Shown here piece by piece: positions 8,006 to 16,750 of a DNA stretch of 57,585 nt (position 1 is the first letter of the stretch; each line of letters starts with the position of its first letter). The notes below the pieces were generated by a model. The model was not told where the DNA came from and did not search any database. It was given only the letters and a program-made list of their open reading frames with translations. Made by a program: the position numbers and the translations under genes. Where the stretch lies: contig NZ_JAFFIW010000036.1 in the NCBI RefSeq assembly GCF_018588885.1, positions 1 to 57,585 on the forward strand. Reading direction: 5' to 3'. This DNA is from Mesorhizobium sp. dw_380 (GTDB lineage Bacteria; Pseudomonadota; Alphaproteobacteria; Rhizobiales; Rhizobiaceae).

Positions 8006-8770
8006 TCACTCTTTCCCGCGCCTTTGGCGTGGCGCGCTCTCCTCGCTCGCCCGGGCCTTCCGGCTCGCGCTCTTGATCAAGTATCGGACATTGCGGTCCG
8101 TGCAGCCCATCTGCTCGCCTGCTTCCTTCTCGGTCAGGCCAGCCTGATGAACGTAGAATATGGCCAGGCGCTCCTTTTCGGTGAGCAACTCGTAGATCTG
8201 GTTCAACATAGCCTTGGCTTCCGCCAAAGACATCGACCCACCTTTGGCCAGGCTCAGCGAATCCGCAGCCTCCTCGCCGGTCAGGTCGGAGCCCGGTTCG
8301 ATCAGATCCTCGCGCGAGACCTCGGTATTCGTGCGAAGCCGAACGGCGGCCTTTGCAGTCAGATAAAGCCGCTCCGCACCGAGCTTGAAACTCATCTCGA
8401 AGATGTCGAGGCGGTCGGTTTCTATCAACTTCAAAGCCTTGTCCTTGACCAGATCGTCCACGCGCTCCCTGTCCAGGTTCGACATATCCCTTGTCATTGG
8501 AGCGCCGGCCCGCTGCAGCCTTGAGAAGAACGCAACGATCAGGGCATCATATTGCGCAGTAGGTCGGTTCGGCATGCAGTTTCGCATCAGGTAGACAAGC
8601 GTCTGAGGCCGCAGCTTGCCCGCCGCAGCCAGCGCAAACGCCTTTGGCAGCGGCCATTCAAGGACCGCCTCTATCTCGGCGGCCACCGCGTCCGGCCGGA
8701 CGTAGCGCTCGCCTTGTTTGTTCGATCCCGCCAGTGGCTTCACCGGGCTCTCCCTTGGCAATCCAGTCAT
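8006..8770 (-). CDS. Sigma-70 region 4-like HTH regulator
   Basis: A 254-residue protein whose C-terminal ~55 residues form a sigma region 4/LuxR-type HTH: LTEKERLAIFYVHQAGLTEK, then GCTDRNVRYLIKSASRKAR. I see no region 2, so it is unlikely to be a standalone sigma factor. It could be a sigma-like activator or a DNA-binding sensor. Residues 1-180 are helical and charged. It is the promoter-proximal gene of the block. A 10-bp-arm inverted repeat lies 27 bases upstream of its start, a likely operator. It is translated from ATG 8770 and ends 4 bases before the next gene. Confidence 0.72.
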   Translation of the reverse strand: MTGLPRESPVKPLAGSNKQGERYVRPDAVAAEIEAVLEWPLPKAFALAAAGKLRPQTLVYLMRNCMPNRPTAQYDALIVAFFSRLQRAGAPMTRDMSNLDRERVDDLVKDKALKLIETDRLDIFEMSFKLGAERLYLTAKAAVRLRTNTEVSREDLIEPGSDLTGEEAADSLSLAKGGSMSLAEAKAMLNQIYELLTEKERLAIFYVHQAGLTEKEAGEQMGCTDRNVRYLIKSASRKARASEESAPRQRRGKE

Positions 8771-8796
8771 CTGGTACTCTTTGATCTGACGACGAA

Positions 8797-8830
8797 TGAA
8801 AAAGTGGAAAGAGGAATTTTCACTTTTTCA
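8797..8830. promoter_or_regulatory. Inverted repeat upstream of the sigma-like gene
   Basis: Perfect 10-bp arms, TGAAAAAGTG (8797-8806) and CACTTTTTCA (8821-8830), separated by 14 bases. The inner bases AAA/TTT can extend the pairing past one G-T wobble. Its position 27 bases before the start of the first gene of the block suggests an operator or a 5'-leader hairpin. Confidence 0.6.
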
Positions 8831-9452
8831 AACCCCCGTTTCCGCCCCGGCCAACTTGAGTTCCGCCAAGGCCTGCCATCTTCGGTGATGTAGGCCCCCA
8901 GAAACAGGCTGTCTGAAACGATTCGACCTTGCAGCCAATTTTCACGAAATAAAGTTATTGAAAATGCACTCGTTTCGCCGGATCAATATTTTCCACGGAA
9001 TATTTCAAGACTATAGCGCCGAATAATAGGCGGAGATTGTTTTTGAACCAGAAATAGGACCACGGTCCGGTCAGCTGCTTGCTATGGGTCAGGATGAGCA
9101 CCACGAATTCTGAAGGCGGCAGACCGGACCTGCGCTCTGGGAGGGTATACGCCGACGAGGCTGCCAGGAGATGCGTCGATGTCGACGCGCGTCCTCACAC
9201 TGGCCGGTGAAATCTTGGCGCTATTTTTCGACTGGCGCGGCCCGCTGAACGACACGGCTACCCCGCGATCCGCTGCCAGTGTATCAAGGCCCGATTTTGG
9301 CGCCCCAAGAGTCTGTATGCTCCCGCTTGTCGTCTTCGATACTTACACAAGATTGCAATATTATGCGGACATGCCGAAGCCGACGGTCACCGGAGTCTGC
9401 AAACAAGCTTTAAGCGGATTTTCGGTGACCCGAATTATTTTTAAAATTTTGC
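8831..9452. other. Intergenic region between divergent units
   Basis: I see no gene here. The DNA is more AT-rich than its neighbours near 8940-9050 and 9400-9450, as expected for promoters. It separates the minus-strand sigma-like gene from the plus-strand toxin gene. Confidence 0.5.
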
Positions 9453-9481
9453 TTGACACCTTTTTTCGTCGTGTGTATGGT
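9453..9481 (+). promoter_or_regulatory. Candidate sigma-70 promoter P1 of the toxin gene
   Basis: TTGACA (9453-9458) and TATGGT (9476-9481) are separated by 17 bases. The -35 is a perfect match, and the site lies 160 bases before the toxin start. Confidence 0.5.
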
Positions 9482-9511
9482 CGAATGATAGGAAATCCCT
9501 CTATTGTTATA

Positions 9512-9548
9512 TTGACTCTTGGCGAGCAATAATATATATTATTGCTCG
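9512..9548 (+). promoter_or_regulatory. Toxin promoter P2 with a 26-bp palindromic operator
   Basis: A -35 TTGACT (9512-9517) and a -10 TATATT (9535-9540) are spaced by 17 bases. The -10 lies in the middle of a perfect 26-bp palindrome (9523-9548), with outer arms CGAGCAAT / ATTGCTCG around an alternating AT core. A protein bound here would block RNA polymerase, so this is the likely repressor site for the toxin gene. It does not match the palindrome in front of the antitoxin. Confidence 0.65.
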
Positions 9549-9642
9549 TAGTTCTGTTTGCGTTTTGCGACAGGCTGTGACCCAGCCCCACCGGTGAGTG
9601 GGAGAAAGAGAGAGATACAAGCAATGAGGAACCCGAAATTAG

Positions 9643-10029
9643 ATGTCCAAGAAATTTAAGTTTGTAAACGAAGGCGCCAGGCGCGCTTTCATGGACCTTC
9701 CAAAAGATATTAGAATCAATTTTTCAGGCGAAATCCGGAGAGTTCAAGAGGGCGACGACCCACTCGACGACTTCAAGGTTCTCAAGGGTGAATGGAAGGG
9801 CGTTATCGAACTACGAGAAAACGGCTCGCCGGCGTACCGAGCCCTCTACTGCGCAAAGCACCTCGACACGGTTTACATCCTCCATTCCTTTACGAAGACC
9901 AGCGAAAAGGCTGATCGAAAGGAAATGGATACCGCACTTTCCCGCTATAAGGAGATGATGGCCCAGGTTCGGGATATAATCCAAGCCGAAGCCAAGGCGG
10001 CGAAAGACAAAACGTCTACCAAGAAATAG
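9643..10029 (+). CDS. HigB/Gp49-type (RelE-like) toxin
   Basis: A 128-residue basic protein of the phage-derived Gp49-like/HigB toxin family. Members are mRNA-cutting ribosome-dependent RNases. Family features seen are LKGEWKGVIELREN in the core, 'YRALYCAKHLDTVYILHSFTKT' strands, and a lysine-rich tail. It is longer than typical HigB (~90-110 residues) because of a C-terminal extension rich in Lys and Ala. The start is ATG 9643, with AGGA 12 bases upstream. Its antitoxin is encoded tail-to-tail on the other strand, not in the usual toxin-antitoxin operon. Confidence 0.78.
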   Translation: MSKKFKFVNEGARRAFMDLPKDIRINFSGEIRRVQEGDDPLDDFKVLKGEWKGVIELRENGSPAYRALYCAKHLDTVYILHSFTKTSEKADRKEMDTALSRYKEMMAQVRDIIQAEAKAAKDKTSTKK

Positions 10030-10040
10030 GAGACGAGAGC

Positions 10041-10069
10041 AAAGAGAGGCCGTTACGCGGCCTCTCTTT
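10041..10069. terminator. Bidirectional terminator shared by toxin and antitoxin
   Basis: Perfect 12-bp arms (AAAGAGAGGCCG / CGGCCTCTCTTT) flank a 5-base loop, with an A-run on one side and a T-run on the other, so it can end transcription from both directions. It overlaps the last codons and stop of the antitoxin gene. Confidence 0.8.
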
Positions 10070-10376
10070 GTCTTTCTTCGACGCGGCAGACCACATGATG
10101 GCTACCGTCCAGCGCCGGCCTGAAGCGATACCCGAGTACTGCCAGATATCCAAAAAGCTTCTGGACCGAGAGCACGGCGACCTTACCACGGACAAGTTCG
10201 CTAACTCGTGACTGGGGGATGTTAAGCGCTGCGCCGATATGGGAGTTCTTCCATCCGCGCTCCTTGAAGATAGCGACGAGCGTGTTGACAAGATCCGACC
10301 GCAACGTCAAATCCGCAGCTTCCATCGGATCGTCCGTGATAGCATCGAAAATGTTGTCGTATTCGAGCTGTGTCAT
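10053..10376 (-). CDS. HigA2-like Xre antitoxin
   Basis: A 107-residue HTH protein of the HigA2-like Xre group. The HTH is HIGAALNIPQSRVSELVRGKV, preceded by 'DPMEAADLTLRSDLV', a signature of this antitoxin group. It would neutralise the HigB-like toxin at 9643 and repress its own promoter. ATG 10376 (MTQLEYDN) fits the family N-terminus; a longer in-frame reading to 10550 would cross the palindromic operator and is unlikely. The gene converges on the toxin, and its stop lies inside the shared terminator. Confidence 0.78.
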   Translation of the reverse strand: MTQLEYDNIFDAITDDPMEAADLTLRSDLVNTLVAIFKERGWKNSHIGAALNIPQSRVSELVRGKVAVLSVQKLFGYLAVLGYRFRPALDGSHHVVCRVEERQREAA

Positions 10377-10399
10377 AGCGATAGTTCCAAATTTTAAAA

Positions 10400-10415
10400 T
10401 TACAGAATTCTGTAA
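10400..10415. promoter_or_regulatory. Palindromic operator of the antitoxin gene
   Basis: TTACAGAATTCTGTAA is a perfect 16-bp palindrome 24 bases before the antitoxin start, with a second small palindrome (ATTTTAAAAT) at 10391-10400. It is the likely autorepression site for the Xre protein. Confidence 0.65.
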
Positions 10416-10636
10416 ATAGGTCAAAATGGGGAAGCCGTCAAGTTCCACCCCCAGGCCGCCCGGCCTGGTGAAGGACGCGGGAAGCTCCCCGTCCACCATC
10501 AACTGGCGTGACGCCGGCGTCTTCGCCCTGTCAGGGCCAAGTCGTCGCACGATCTGACGGTTCGAATCTGCGCACTACCTTCATGTCGTTCGGCAGCGTG
10601 GATTCACTTAGAAGTTTGCCTCGGGGTGAACAGTCG
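10416..10636. other. Short region between the antitoxin promoter and the STAND gene
   Basis: I see no gene here. The minus-strand frame 10416-10550 reads RRLGPDRAKTPASRQLMVDG, which could be a relic. A GGTTCGAATC string near 10555 resembles a tRNA T-loop but lacks pairing stems. Confidence 0.35.
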
Positions 10637-13600
10637 TTAGACGACAGCGCCGCTCCCCACTTCCCACCAGGCTGCGAAACGCCGCCGCGCCACCGAGCTT
10701 CGGCGCGTTTTTCGGTTTTCGGTAGTGATACCGCGGCCAAGCCAATGAAGGACTTCTTGACGAACCAGGATCTGGCCGAGATCGTCGATGCAACCAGACG
10801 GAAGCAAATTTTGATGTGAGATATCGAGAATACCCCTCGCAACATGGCCTTCTGGCAGGAGGTCGAGCAATCGGTTGGCTAGGAAACGGTCACGACGGGC
10901 AAGCAACACGCAACCCAGTAACAAGAGTGGCAAGCTGCTATCGGAATGCGAGATCTTATCGAACGTCGCGCCCGCTACCTCAATATCTGCGTGTGCAGCA
11001 ACCAGCACGGACTTTGACGCTGCGATAGGGGCTGGTTGGCGTAGAAGGTCGGCTAGCCCGACGGACGAAACGATATCTGGCTCAACAAAGGGGGAACCAG
11101 CCAAGGCATCAATGGCGTCCACATTCCGCCAGTCAAACGGACGTGACTCCGAAACTGCCCAAAGTGCTCGCCGCGCCCCAGCAGTCCCTTTGTTTGAAAC
11201 GACTGTAAACGCTCGGACTCTCAAAAGACGGTCGGTGCTCGTTGAGCCGATATCGATCAGTTGGGTGCAAGTATCATCGTCGAGCTGATCGTAACTTCCG
11301 ATCGCATCGATTGCCTCTCTTGCGATCGGATAAGATGGCGGTTCATCATGAAATGGTTCCGTGTTGGACCAGCCGTCGCGACAAATCTTGAGGAGAACAT
11401 CGTAATGTCTGGGATGTTGGCGTTCTGAGAGAAGCCCTACCAAGGCACGCCTGACGCGGCTTCCCTTGTCATCGACTAACGCGAGAAGAGACGGGCCGAA
11501 AGGCGTTGACTCACGCGCACCGAGTGTCTCTAGGGCGAGTTGGCGCGCATCAGCAACACGCTGGTCCAGGGCAAATCGGACGAGGTCCCACTTCTCAGCA
11601 TGGACTGCCAGCGAAACAGCATCAACGGCGTCAACCGGCGTAATTGATAGCTCAAGGGCTCTCTTGAGCGCGATATCGGGTGGTTCGCCGCTTGCTAACT
11701 CTATACGCGCAATTTGGTTGAGCAGGGTCGGCGAGGCTGACGGGATAGTATCGGACAAAAGCGTCAGCGCCGCACCAGTCGCGGGTTCCCATAGTTCGCC
11801 CTCTCTCTTCAGCAATCCGAAAATTTCCCGCTCGGCGAAAGGCAGTTGCGCCTTCACGTGATCGGCGATGGTACTATCTTTCGCAACGCTCCAAAGGTCG
11901 AAAGTGATGACGACGCGCTGTTGCGTCGTCAAACTTGGAATCGACAGGATCTCCGAAATCGATTCGGATGCGGCATTTGCAAGGCAAAAGCCAAGGGCGC
12001 TTCGCACCTCAGCATCGTCGTCTTGGGCAAGGATTCGCTCGGTGAGTTGCCGTAAGAAACCATTGTCCCATCGCGTTGCCGCCAGGCGCCAAGCTCGAGC
12101 TTCCCAGCCAAGGTGAGTCCCGCGTTGGACCACTGCTTCGACTTCATCTAGCGAGGCCGAACCAGGCGAAACGTGGATCGCATCACACCAATAGGGAAGC
12201 AGATCCTTTAGCAGAGCGTGATCGGAAAGCGCTTCCCAATGGCCATCGGCACGGATCGTATCGACATAGGCCGTGACCATCTCTTCGGGACCAAGATGAC
12301 CATCTCCCGGATCAGAGTACCAATCTTCGGCCGCTGCATCGAGCTCGCCGTTTTGAATCCTTTCCGAAAGGGCATCGAGTTCGGCTCGCTGTTCGGGCCC
12401 GACCCTTAGAGTTGCAAAAGCCGCTGCAAGCACTTTTTCATATCGGGGAAGGTCGACTAAGGAGGCCGCCGCGATTGTCGAAGCATTGTGATAGTAGCCT
12501 CCGCTTGCCACTTGCATCGCAGCATCGAGAAAGGCGTCCGTCAGGTTTCCGCCAAGTTCAGAAATTCGGGTCGCAAAGTCCGCACCATAATTGTCATTTG
12601 TCTGTGCCAGAACCGTTCGTACGAACCGGGCGCATATGGCATGGCTGTACGGATTATCGCGGACAGCGGCTTTCCATTTCTCGTCAAAGGATGGCGAAGC
12701 CCATTCGTCATTAAACACCTGCCCCCCGACTTGAAAACCTGTCGTAAACCAACGCGCTAGGTTGCCAGGTTGGCAGTCCGCGCTGGCCACGGTTGAGGCG
12801 AGCGATAGCAACTCCGAAAACTGCGATGCCTGGTCGAGAAGACCTGCAGTCAACCACTGGTCCAGGATAGCTTGGGCAGATGGTGGACATTCGAAATGAC
12901 CAGAGAATTCTTCCAGTCCCAACCTGGCAACCTGCGCAGCGGTTTCAATGGCCCAGTCTTTCCGATCGCCTTGGATGCGGGTTAAGCCGTCGATAAGAGC
13001 CTCAATGGTTGCCGCGGAACGCGCTGGATCGTTTTGCAGGAACGCCTCGAATCCGTCGCGCACAGACGGATGGGAAAAACTAATACTGTCTTGAGGTTGC
13101 CGGAGATGGCGTGCGGCTACCAGGAAGTTGGCCAGCGGTGTCAGACCTGCACTGTATCGTTCGTCCTGCTGGCGCATCTTGCGCTGCAGAATTGTCAACG
13201 TGGAGTGATCGACCTTTGATCGCGCCCGCAACAATGCCCATAGCACAGCAGCCCAACCGATCGTGTCCTGGACCAAGTCCTGCACCACGACCCCTTGAAT
13301 GGCTTCCCGATGTGCGAGGGCGATCGCCCGATGCAGGAGCGCGCCATCATTCTCGTCCGGTTCTGGCCCCTTGGAAAGTTCGCCGAAGAAGCGATCAATC
13401 TCAAGCGGGGTCGTGAGGTTCTTCAGAACATGCGAGCGAAAGGACAAGCCTTTTGCCTGAAGTTGAGCGGGCAAAAAATCAATCCGTCGGTCGTAAATTT
13501 TCGCGAGTTGTCCGTCCTCGTAGCTAGCCGCGTCGAGTGTGACAGACCAATGCTCCAGCTCGTCTTCAGCCTTGCCCAATGCAAGCATATCGGTTCGACT

Positions 13601-14659
13601 GGTGACGATATAGCGGCAGTCTGGCCGAGCCTCTCGGAAAATGCGCGGCAGTTGGACAGTCCAAGGCTCATGTCCATGTTTGAGCCTGGATTGACCCCAT
13701 GGATCATCGACATAGAACAGCGTTGGACCACTCTGCTGCGGTCTCAACTGCGCGGGATTGTCAGACAGGGACACAATGGCAAGGTGCGGTTGATCCTTGC
13801 GTGCCTCCTCGCAGAGTGCGAGCGCGGCCAGCGTCTTTCCCGCACCCGAAGGTCCCTTGATCAGGAGCGCGTTGGCCGACTGGAGCTTAGCGTACAACTC
13901 GCCCCAATTTGCCGGGCGCACATAGTGCTCCAGCCGGGCAGAGCTTGCTAGAAATCCTCCACAAGAGCGGATGAGTACCTCAATGTCATCGCGTGACCAC
14001 GCGCATGGGCCAAGGCCGCGCATGCGCCTACCGGCTTCTTGCCTGAGCCTTGCCCGACATTCTGGCAATCGATCGTGAGGAACATGGAGGAAGCCCAGTA
14101 GTGTCTGGATCTTTTGTCCAATCACATAGTCCGTAGCGCCTGCCCAGATGGCGACGCGGCCGTCCGCCCCGTTTGGAAGATTCTGCCGAAGGTCCTGAGA
14201 CATACGTCCCTGCTCCGGCCACTCCTCGATGTCTTCGACCCGCAAATTGAGAAGAGGGCCGCGGACTGCGGCCGTTGTGACGAGGAGGTAGCGATTGAGT
14301 GGGTTCTCCAGTTGTTCCCGCGCCGGTTTGCGCGCCTTGCCATGTTTAAGCAGCGCCTGAAAATCAGCGACGCTCCAAGGCTCGCCGGTCCTCCGTTTTA
14401 CCTGAACGATCAGGGAGTAGCCGGGCATCCGGCTATGAGTTTCAGTAGTATCTGTACGTTCTGAGTCTAGAACGGCTTCGATATCCTCGTCATTCTCGGG
14501 TTCAAGGATGATTTGGGATGCCGACTTCCGAATGAGAAGCAAATCGAGTGCAGCGAGGATGGAGACGTCCAACTGATAGTCGAAGCCAGCAAGGGCAGCC
14601 CTGGCGCCTGATGAAGAACGCTGCGCAGGGAGTGGCGTGACTCCGGTCTCCTGTTTCAT
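10637..14659 (-). CDS. STAND NTPase with N-terminal Cap4-like nuclease (Avs-like)
   Basis: About 1340 residues. Residues ~18-95 form a Cap4/DUF4297-type restriction-endonuclease fold: 'AGFDYQLDVSILAAL', catalytic Asp59 (EDIEAVL) and Q86-V-K88 (LIVQVKRR). Residues ~240-450 are a STAND/nSTAND3 NTPase with Walker A GPSGAGKT (~267) and Walker B TLFYVDDPWG. The C-terminal ~850 residues are helical repeats (HEAT/TPR-like), the usual sensor of STAND immune proteins. Expected action: sensing a phage product, oligomerising and cutting DNA. It lies 124 bases after the ABC-3C ATPase on the same strand. The start is uncertain: ATG 14659 (MKQETG) or 14692; neither has a strong ribosome site. Confidence 0.78.
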   Translation of the reverse strand: MKQETGVTPLPAQRSSSGARAALAGFDYQLDVSILAALDLLLIRKSASQIILEPENDEDIEAVLDSERTDTTETHSRMPGYSLIVQVKRRTGEPWSVADFQALLKHGKARKPAREQLENPLNRYLLVTTAAVRGPLLNLRVEDIEEWPEQGRMSQDLRQNLPNGADGRVAIWAGATDYVIGQKIQTLLGFLHVPHDRLPECRARLRQEAGRRMRGLGPCAWSRDDIEVLIRSCGGFLASSARLEHYVRPANWGELYAKLQSANALLIKGPSGAGKTLAALALCEEARKDQPHLAIVSLSDNPAQLRPQQSGPTLFYVDDPWGQSRLKHGHEPWTVQLPRIFREARPDCRYIVTSRTDMLALGKAEDELEHWSVTLDAASYEDGQLAKIYDRRIDFLPAQLQAKGLSFRSHVLKNLTTPLEIDRFFGELSKGPEPDENDGALLHRAIALAHREAIQGVVVQDLVQDTIGWAAVLWALLRARSKVDHSTLTILQRKMRQQDERYSAGLTPLANFLVAARHLRQPQDSISFSHPSVRDGFEAFLQNDPARSAATIEALIDGLTRIQGDRKDWAIETAAQVARLGLEEFSGHFECPPSAQAILDQWLTAGLLDQASQFSELLSLASTVASADCQPGNLARWFTTGFQVGGQVFNDEWASPSFDEKWKAAVRDNPYSHAICARFVRTVLAQTNDNYGADFATRISELGGNLTDAFLDAAMQVASGGYYHNASTIAAASLVDLPRYEKVLAAAFATLRVGPEQRAELDALSERIQNGELDAAAEDWYSDPGDGHLGPEEMVTAYVDTIRADGHWEALSDHALLKDLLPYWCDAIHVSPGSASLDEVEAVVQRGTHLGWEARAWRLAATRWDNGFLRQLTERILAQDDDAEVRSALGFCLANAASESISEILSIPSLTTQQRVVITFDLWSVAKDSTIADHVKAQLPFAEREIFGLLKREGELWEPATGAALTLLSDTIPSASPTLLNQIARIELASGEPPDIALKRALELSITPVDAVDAVSLAVHAEKWDLVRFALDQRVADARQLALETLGARESTPFGPSLLALVDDKGSRVRRALVGLLSERQHPRHYDVLLKICRDGWSNTEPFHDEPPSYPIAREAIDAIGSYDQLDDDTCTQLIDIGSTSTDRLLRVRAFTVVSNKGTAGARRALWAVSESRPFDWRNVDAIDALAGSPFVEPDIVSSVGLADLLRQPAPIAASKSVLVAAHADIEVAGATFDKISHSDSSLPLLLLGCVLLARRDRFLANRLLDLLPEGHVARGILDISHQNLLPSGCIDDLGQILVRQEVLHWLGRGITTENRKTRRSSVARRRFAAWWEVGSGAVV

Positions 14660-14815
14660 CCTACGATCGCCTGTATGTACGTAGCACGACATGATCGCAC
14701 TGAACCAAGCCGGTTTGCTGGAAGCTGGTTGATCGAGCCCGCCGCTATATGGCGGATTGAAGTGCCCGATAAAGTGGCTGAGTGACCGCTCGCGTCGCCC
14801 TTACTCCACCATAGA

Positions 14816-16750
14816 TCAGCGTAGCCAGTTTGCCGGAACAAACTTGATACCGTCGCGCCATTTTTCGGCGATCGAGCTGTGAAACCAGTCCTTAATAAGC
14901 TCAACATGGTCAGTCACTATGATCTGCATCCGAGGAGTGAGTTCCTCGGCAAAGTCAAACAGCAATCTAAACAAGCGCGCCACCGCCAGTTGGTCCTCGT
15001 CGTCTGTGCCCGCGATCTCTCCAATATCAGCTTCGCGCGGGTAGTGCGCCTGTGACGGTTGGTCCATCATCAGGAACGCTGGCACCGGGCGCTTGCGTGC
15101 TCTGAACAGCCGATGCAGTGCAAGGTGCGCAGCGATGTGATAGCCGACCCAGTTTTCACCACTGCCGATCTGCGTGAGGGGCAGAGGGCCATCGATGGTG
15201 TCGGCGACAACAGTCAGGTTTTTGCGGTCGAGGCGCAGGGCGTTTTCGCCGTGCTCTAGTTCAAGTGCTGCTGCGAACCGGGTTAGGTCACGGCTGATGA
15301 GACCAAGCGCGGTGGCCAAGCGTTCTTCCATCGCCTCCTGGTCAATCGCTTTGGCTAGTTCCTCGACTTCTGCCCCGGTGCGCGCAATTGCCAATCTAAG
15401 CCCGTCGTTGGACGTGACTGCCTGGACATTTTCAAGATAATAACCGATCCGACCGCGCACCCGTGCCCGTTCGGTGAATTGTGCCTGTTCGACACGCAGC
15501 CGCTCATTTTCAGAAATCCGCTGGCCAATGTCGCGCTGGACCGAGCGAAGCTCATCCTCCATGCGGTCGCGTTCCAGTTCCAGTTCTCTGAAGCGCCCTT
15601 GCAGGCGAGGGGTGTCGCGGCCAACGGCCTGTAGTTGCGACTCCAGTCCTCGCAACGATCGTTCAAGTTCCTCGACCGATGGAACGGGAGTCGCGAGATG
15701 GCTGTCACACAAGGGGCATAGGTCGTGGGCCGTGGCCTCGGACGATACCAGGCCAATAGCCGATAATCGGGCACGCTGTTCCGTGGCCTCGCGCTCGAAT
15801 TCCGTGGCCTCGCGCTGCAGGCGTTGAAGATCATTGATGTCCTCTCGCACTCCTTGCAGCTGACTGCGAACCTCGCGACGACGTTCCTCGAGGTCTGATA
15901 AGTCGGCAGTGGGATCATCGACGATGGTTGTCGGTGAATTGTTATCGGCGGCGGCTGTTGCTAGCAGCGCGCGAAGCTCTGGAATCGAATCAGGGAGGAC
16001 GTCGGCGACGATAAGGTTGTGTCGGCGTGCTTCAGTGGCCAGGTTGAGTGCTGTGCCTTTGGCCTCGTCCGACAACGCTCTGGCCTCGGCGAACTCGCGC
16101 TCAAGTTTGCGTAGCCGCGCCCGAGCTTCCTCATAACGCTTCAGTTTCAGAAAATGATCGTCCTCCATAGCGCCAAGAAAATAGGGCAGAGTGTCTTTGA
16201 TGGCGGCCGGGACGTAGGGATCGCTCTGCCGGTGAAAGAGCAAGCGCGGATGGGCGATCTCGTATTGAAACTGCAAGGCAAAAAGAATGGCATGGCCAGC
16301 AGAGGCCTCGAGCGGCAATCGAGTTGCACTTGCTTCAGGTTGGTAGAGGTTCTCAGAAATGCCGAGCAGCTTGGAAAGATGGGAGCGCAGTCCATCAGCG
16401 GTAACGTTTTTCGACAACGACGCCGTGTCCGCAGGTAAGTCGTCGATTCCGCGTTGGATGTAGATCTCGTCGCTAACCTTCGCTGAACCTGTCGGGTTCC
16501 TGCGCGCGATCAGCACGCCTTCGCCGTCACGATCAAGGAGGATGGCGAACCATGAAACTGATTGGCGAATGATCCCTCTTGGAATTGTACACTCGTCGCG
16601 CCCCCAGCAATAGTCAACGATGTCGAGCAAGGCGGACTTTCCAGTTTTGGAGCCACCGGTGACAATGTTGAGGCAGCCCAGATTGAAGCGGACTTCTCGC
16701 CGTTCTCCCTCGTGGGAATATATTGCGATCGCGCGAAGTTGGACGCTCAT
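14816..16750 (-). CDS. ABC-3C system ATPase (DUF3732, Rad50-like)
   Basis: A 644-residue SMC/Rad50-type ATPase. Walker A GGSKTGKS is at residues 32-39. A long coiled coil (about 190-420) carries a zinc-hook-like CPLC (LCPLCDSH). The signature is near GSGENWVGYHIAAH and Walker B is FLMMDQP. This combination, with the start MSVQLRAIAIYSHEGERREV, matches the DUF3732 ATPase of ABC-three-component conflict systems. Its ATG overlaps the stop of the middle component by 4 bases. In the described scheme the ATPase would sense or process DNA and control the nuclease effector. Confidence 0.85.
   Translation of the reverse strand: MSVQLRAIAIYSHEGERREVRFNLGCLNIVTGGSKTGKSALLDIVDYCWGRDECTIPRGIIRQSVSWFAILLDRDGEGVLIARRNPTGSAKVSDEIYIQRGIDDLPADTASLSKNVTADGLRSHLSKLLGISENLYQPEASATRLPLEASAGHAILFALQFQYEIAHPRLLFHRQSDPYVPAAIKDTLPYFLGAMEDDHFLKLKRYEEARARLRKLEREFAEARALSDEAKGTALNLATEARRHNLIVADVLPDSIPELRALLATAAADNNSPTTIVDDPTADLSDLEERRREVRSQLQGVREDINDLQRLQREATEFEREATEQRARLSAIGLVSSEATAHDLCPLCDSHLATPVPSVEELERSLRGLESQLQAVGRDTPRLQGRFRELELERDRMEDELRSVQRDIGQRISENERLRVEQAQFTERARVRGRIGYYLENVQAVTSNDGLRLAIARTGAEVEELAKAIDQEAMEERLATALGLISRDLTRFAAALELEHGENALRLDRKNLTVVADTIDGPLPLTQIGSGENWVGYHIAAHLALHRLFRARKRPVPAFLMMDQPSQAHYPREADIGEIAGTDDEDQLAVARLFRLLFDFAEELTPRMQIIVTDHVELIKDWFHSSIAEKWRDGIKFVPANWLR

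Noticed and set aside
10548..10570. GGTTCGAATC string that resembles a tRNA T-loop
   Set aside because: The flanking bases do not pair into a T-stem and no other tRNA arm is present on either strand.
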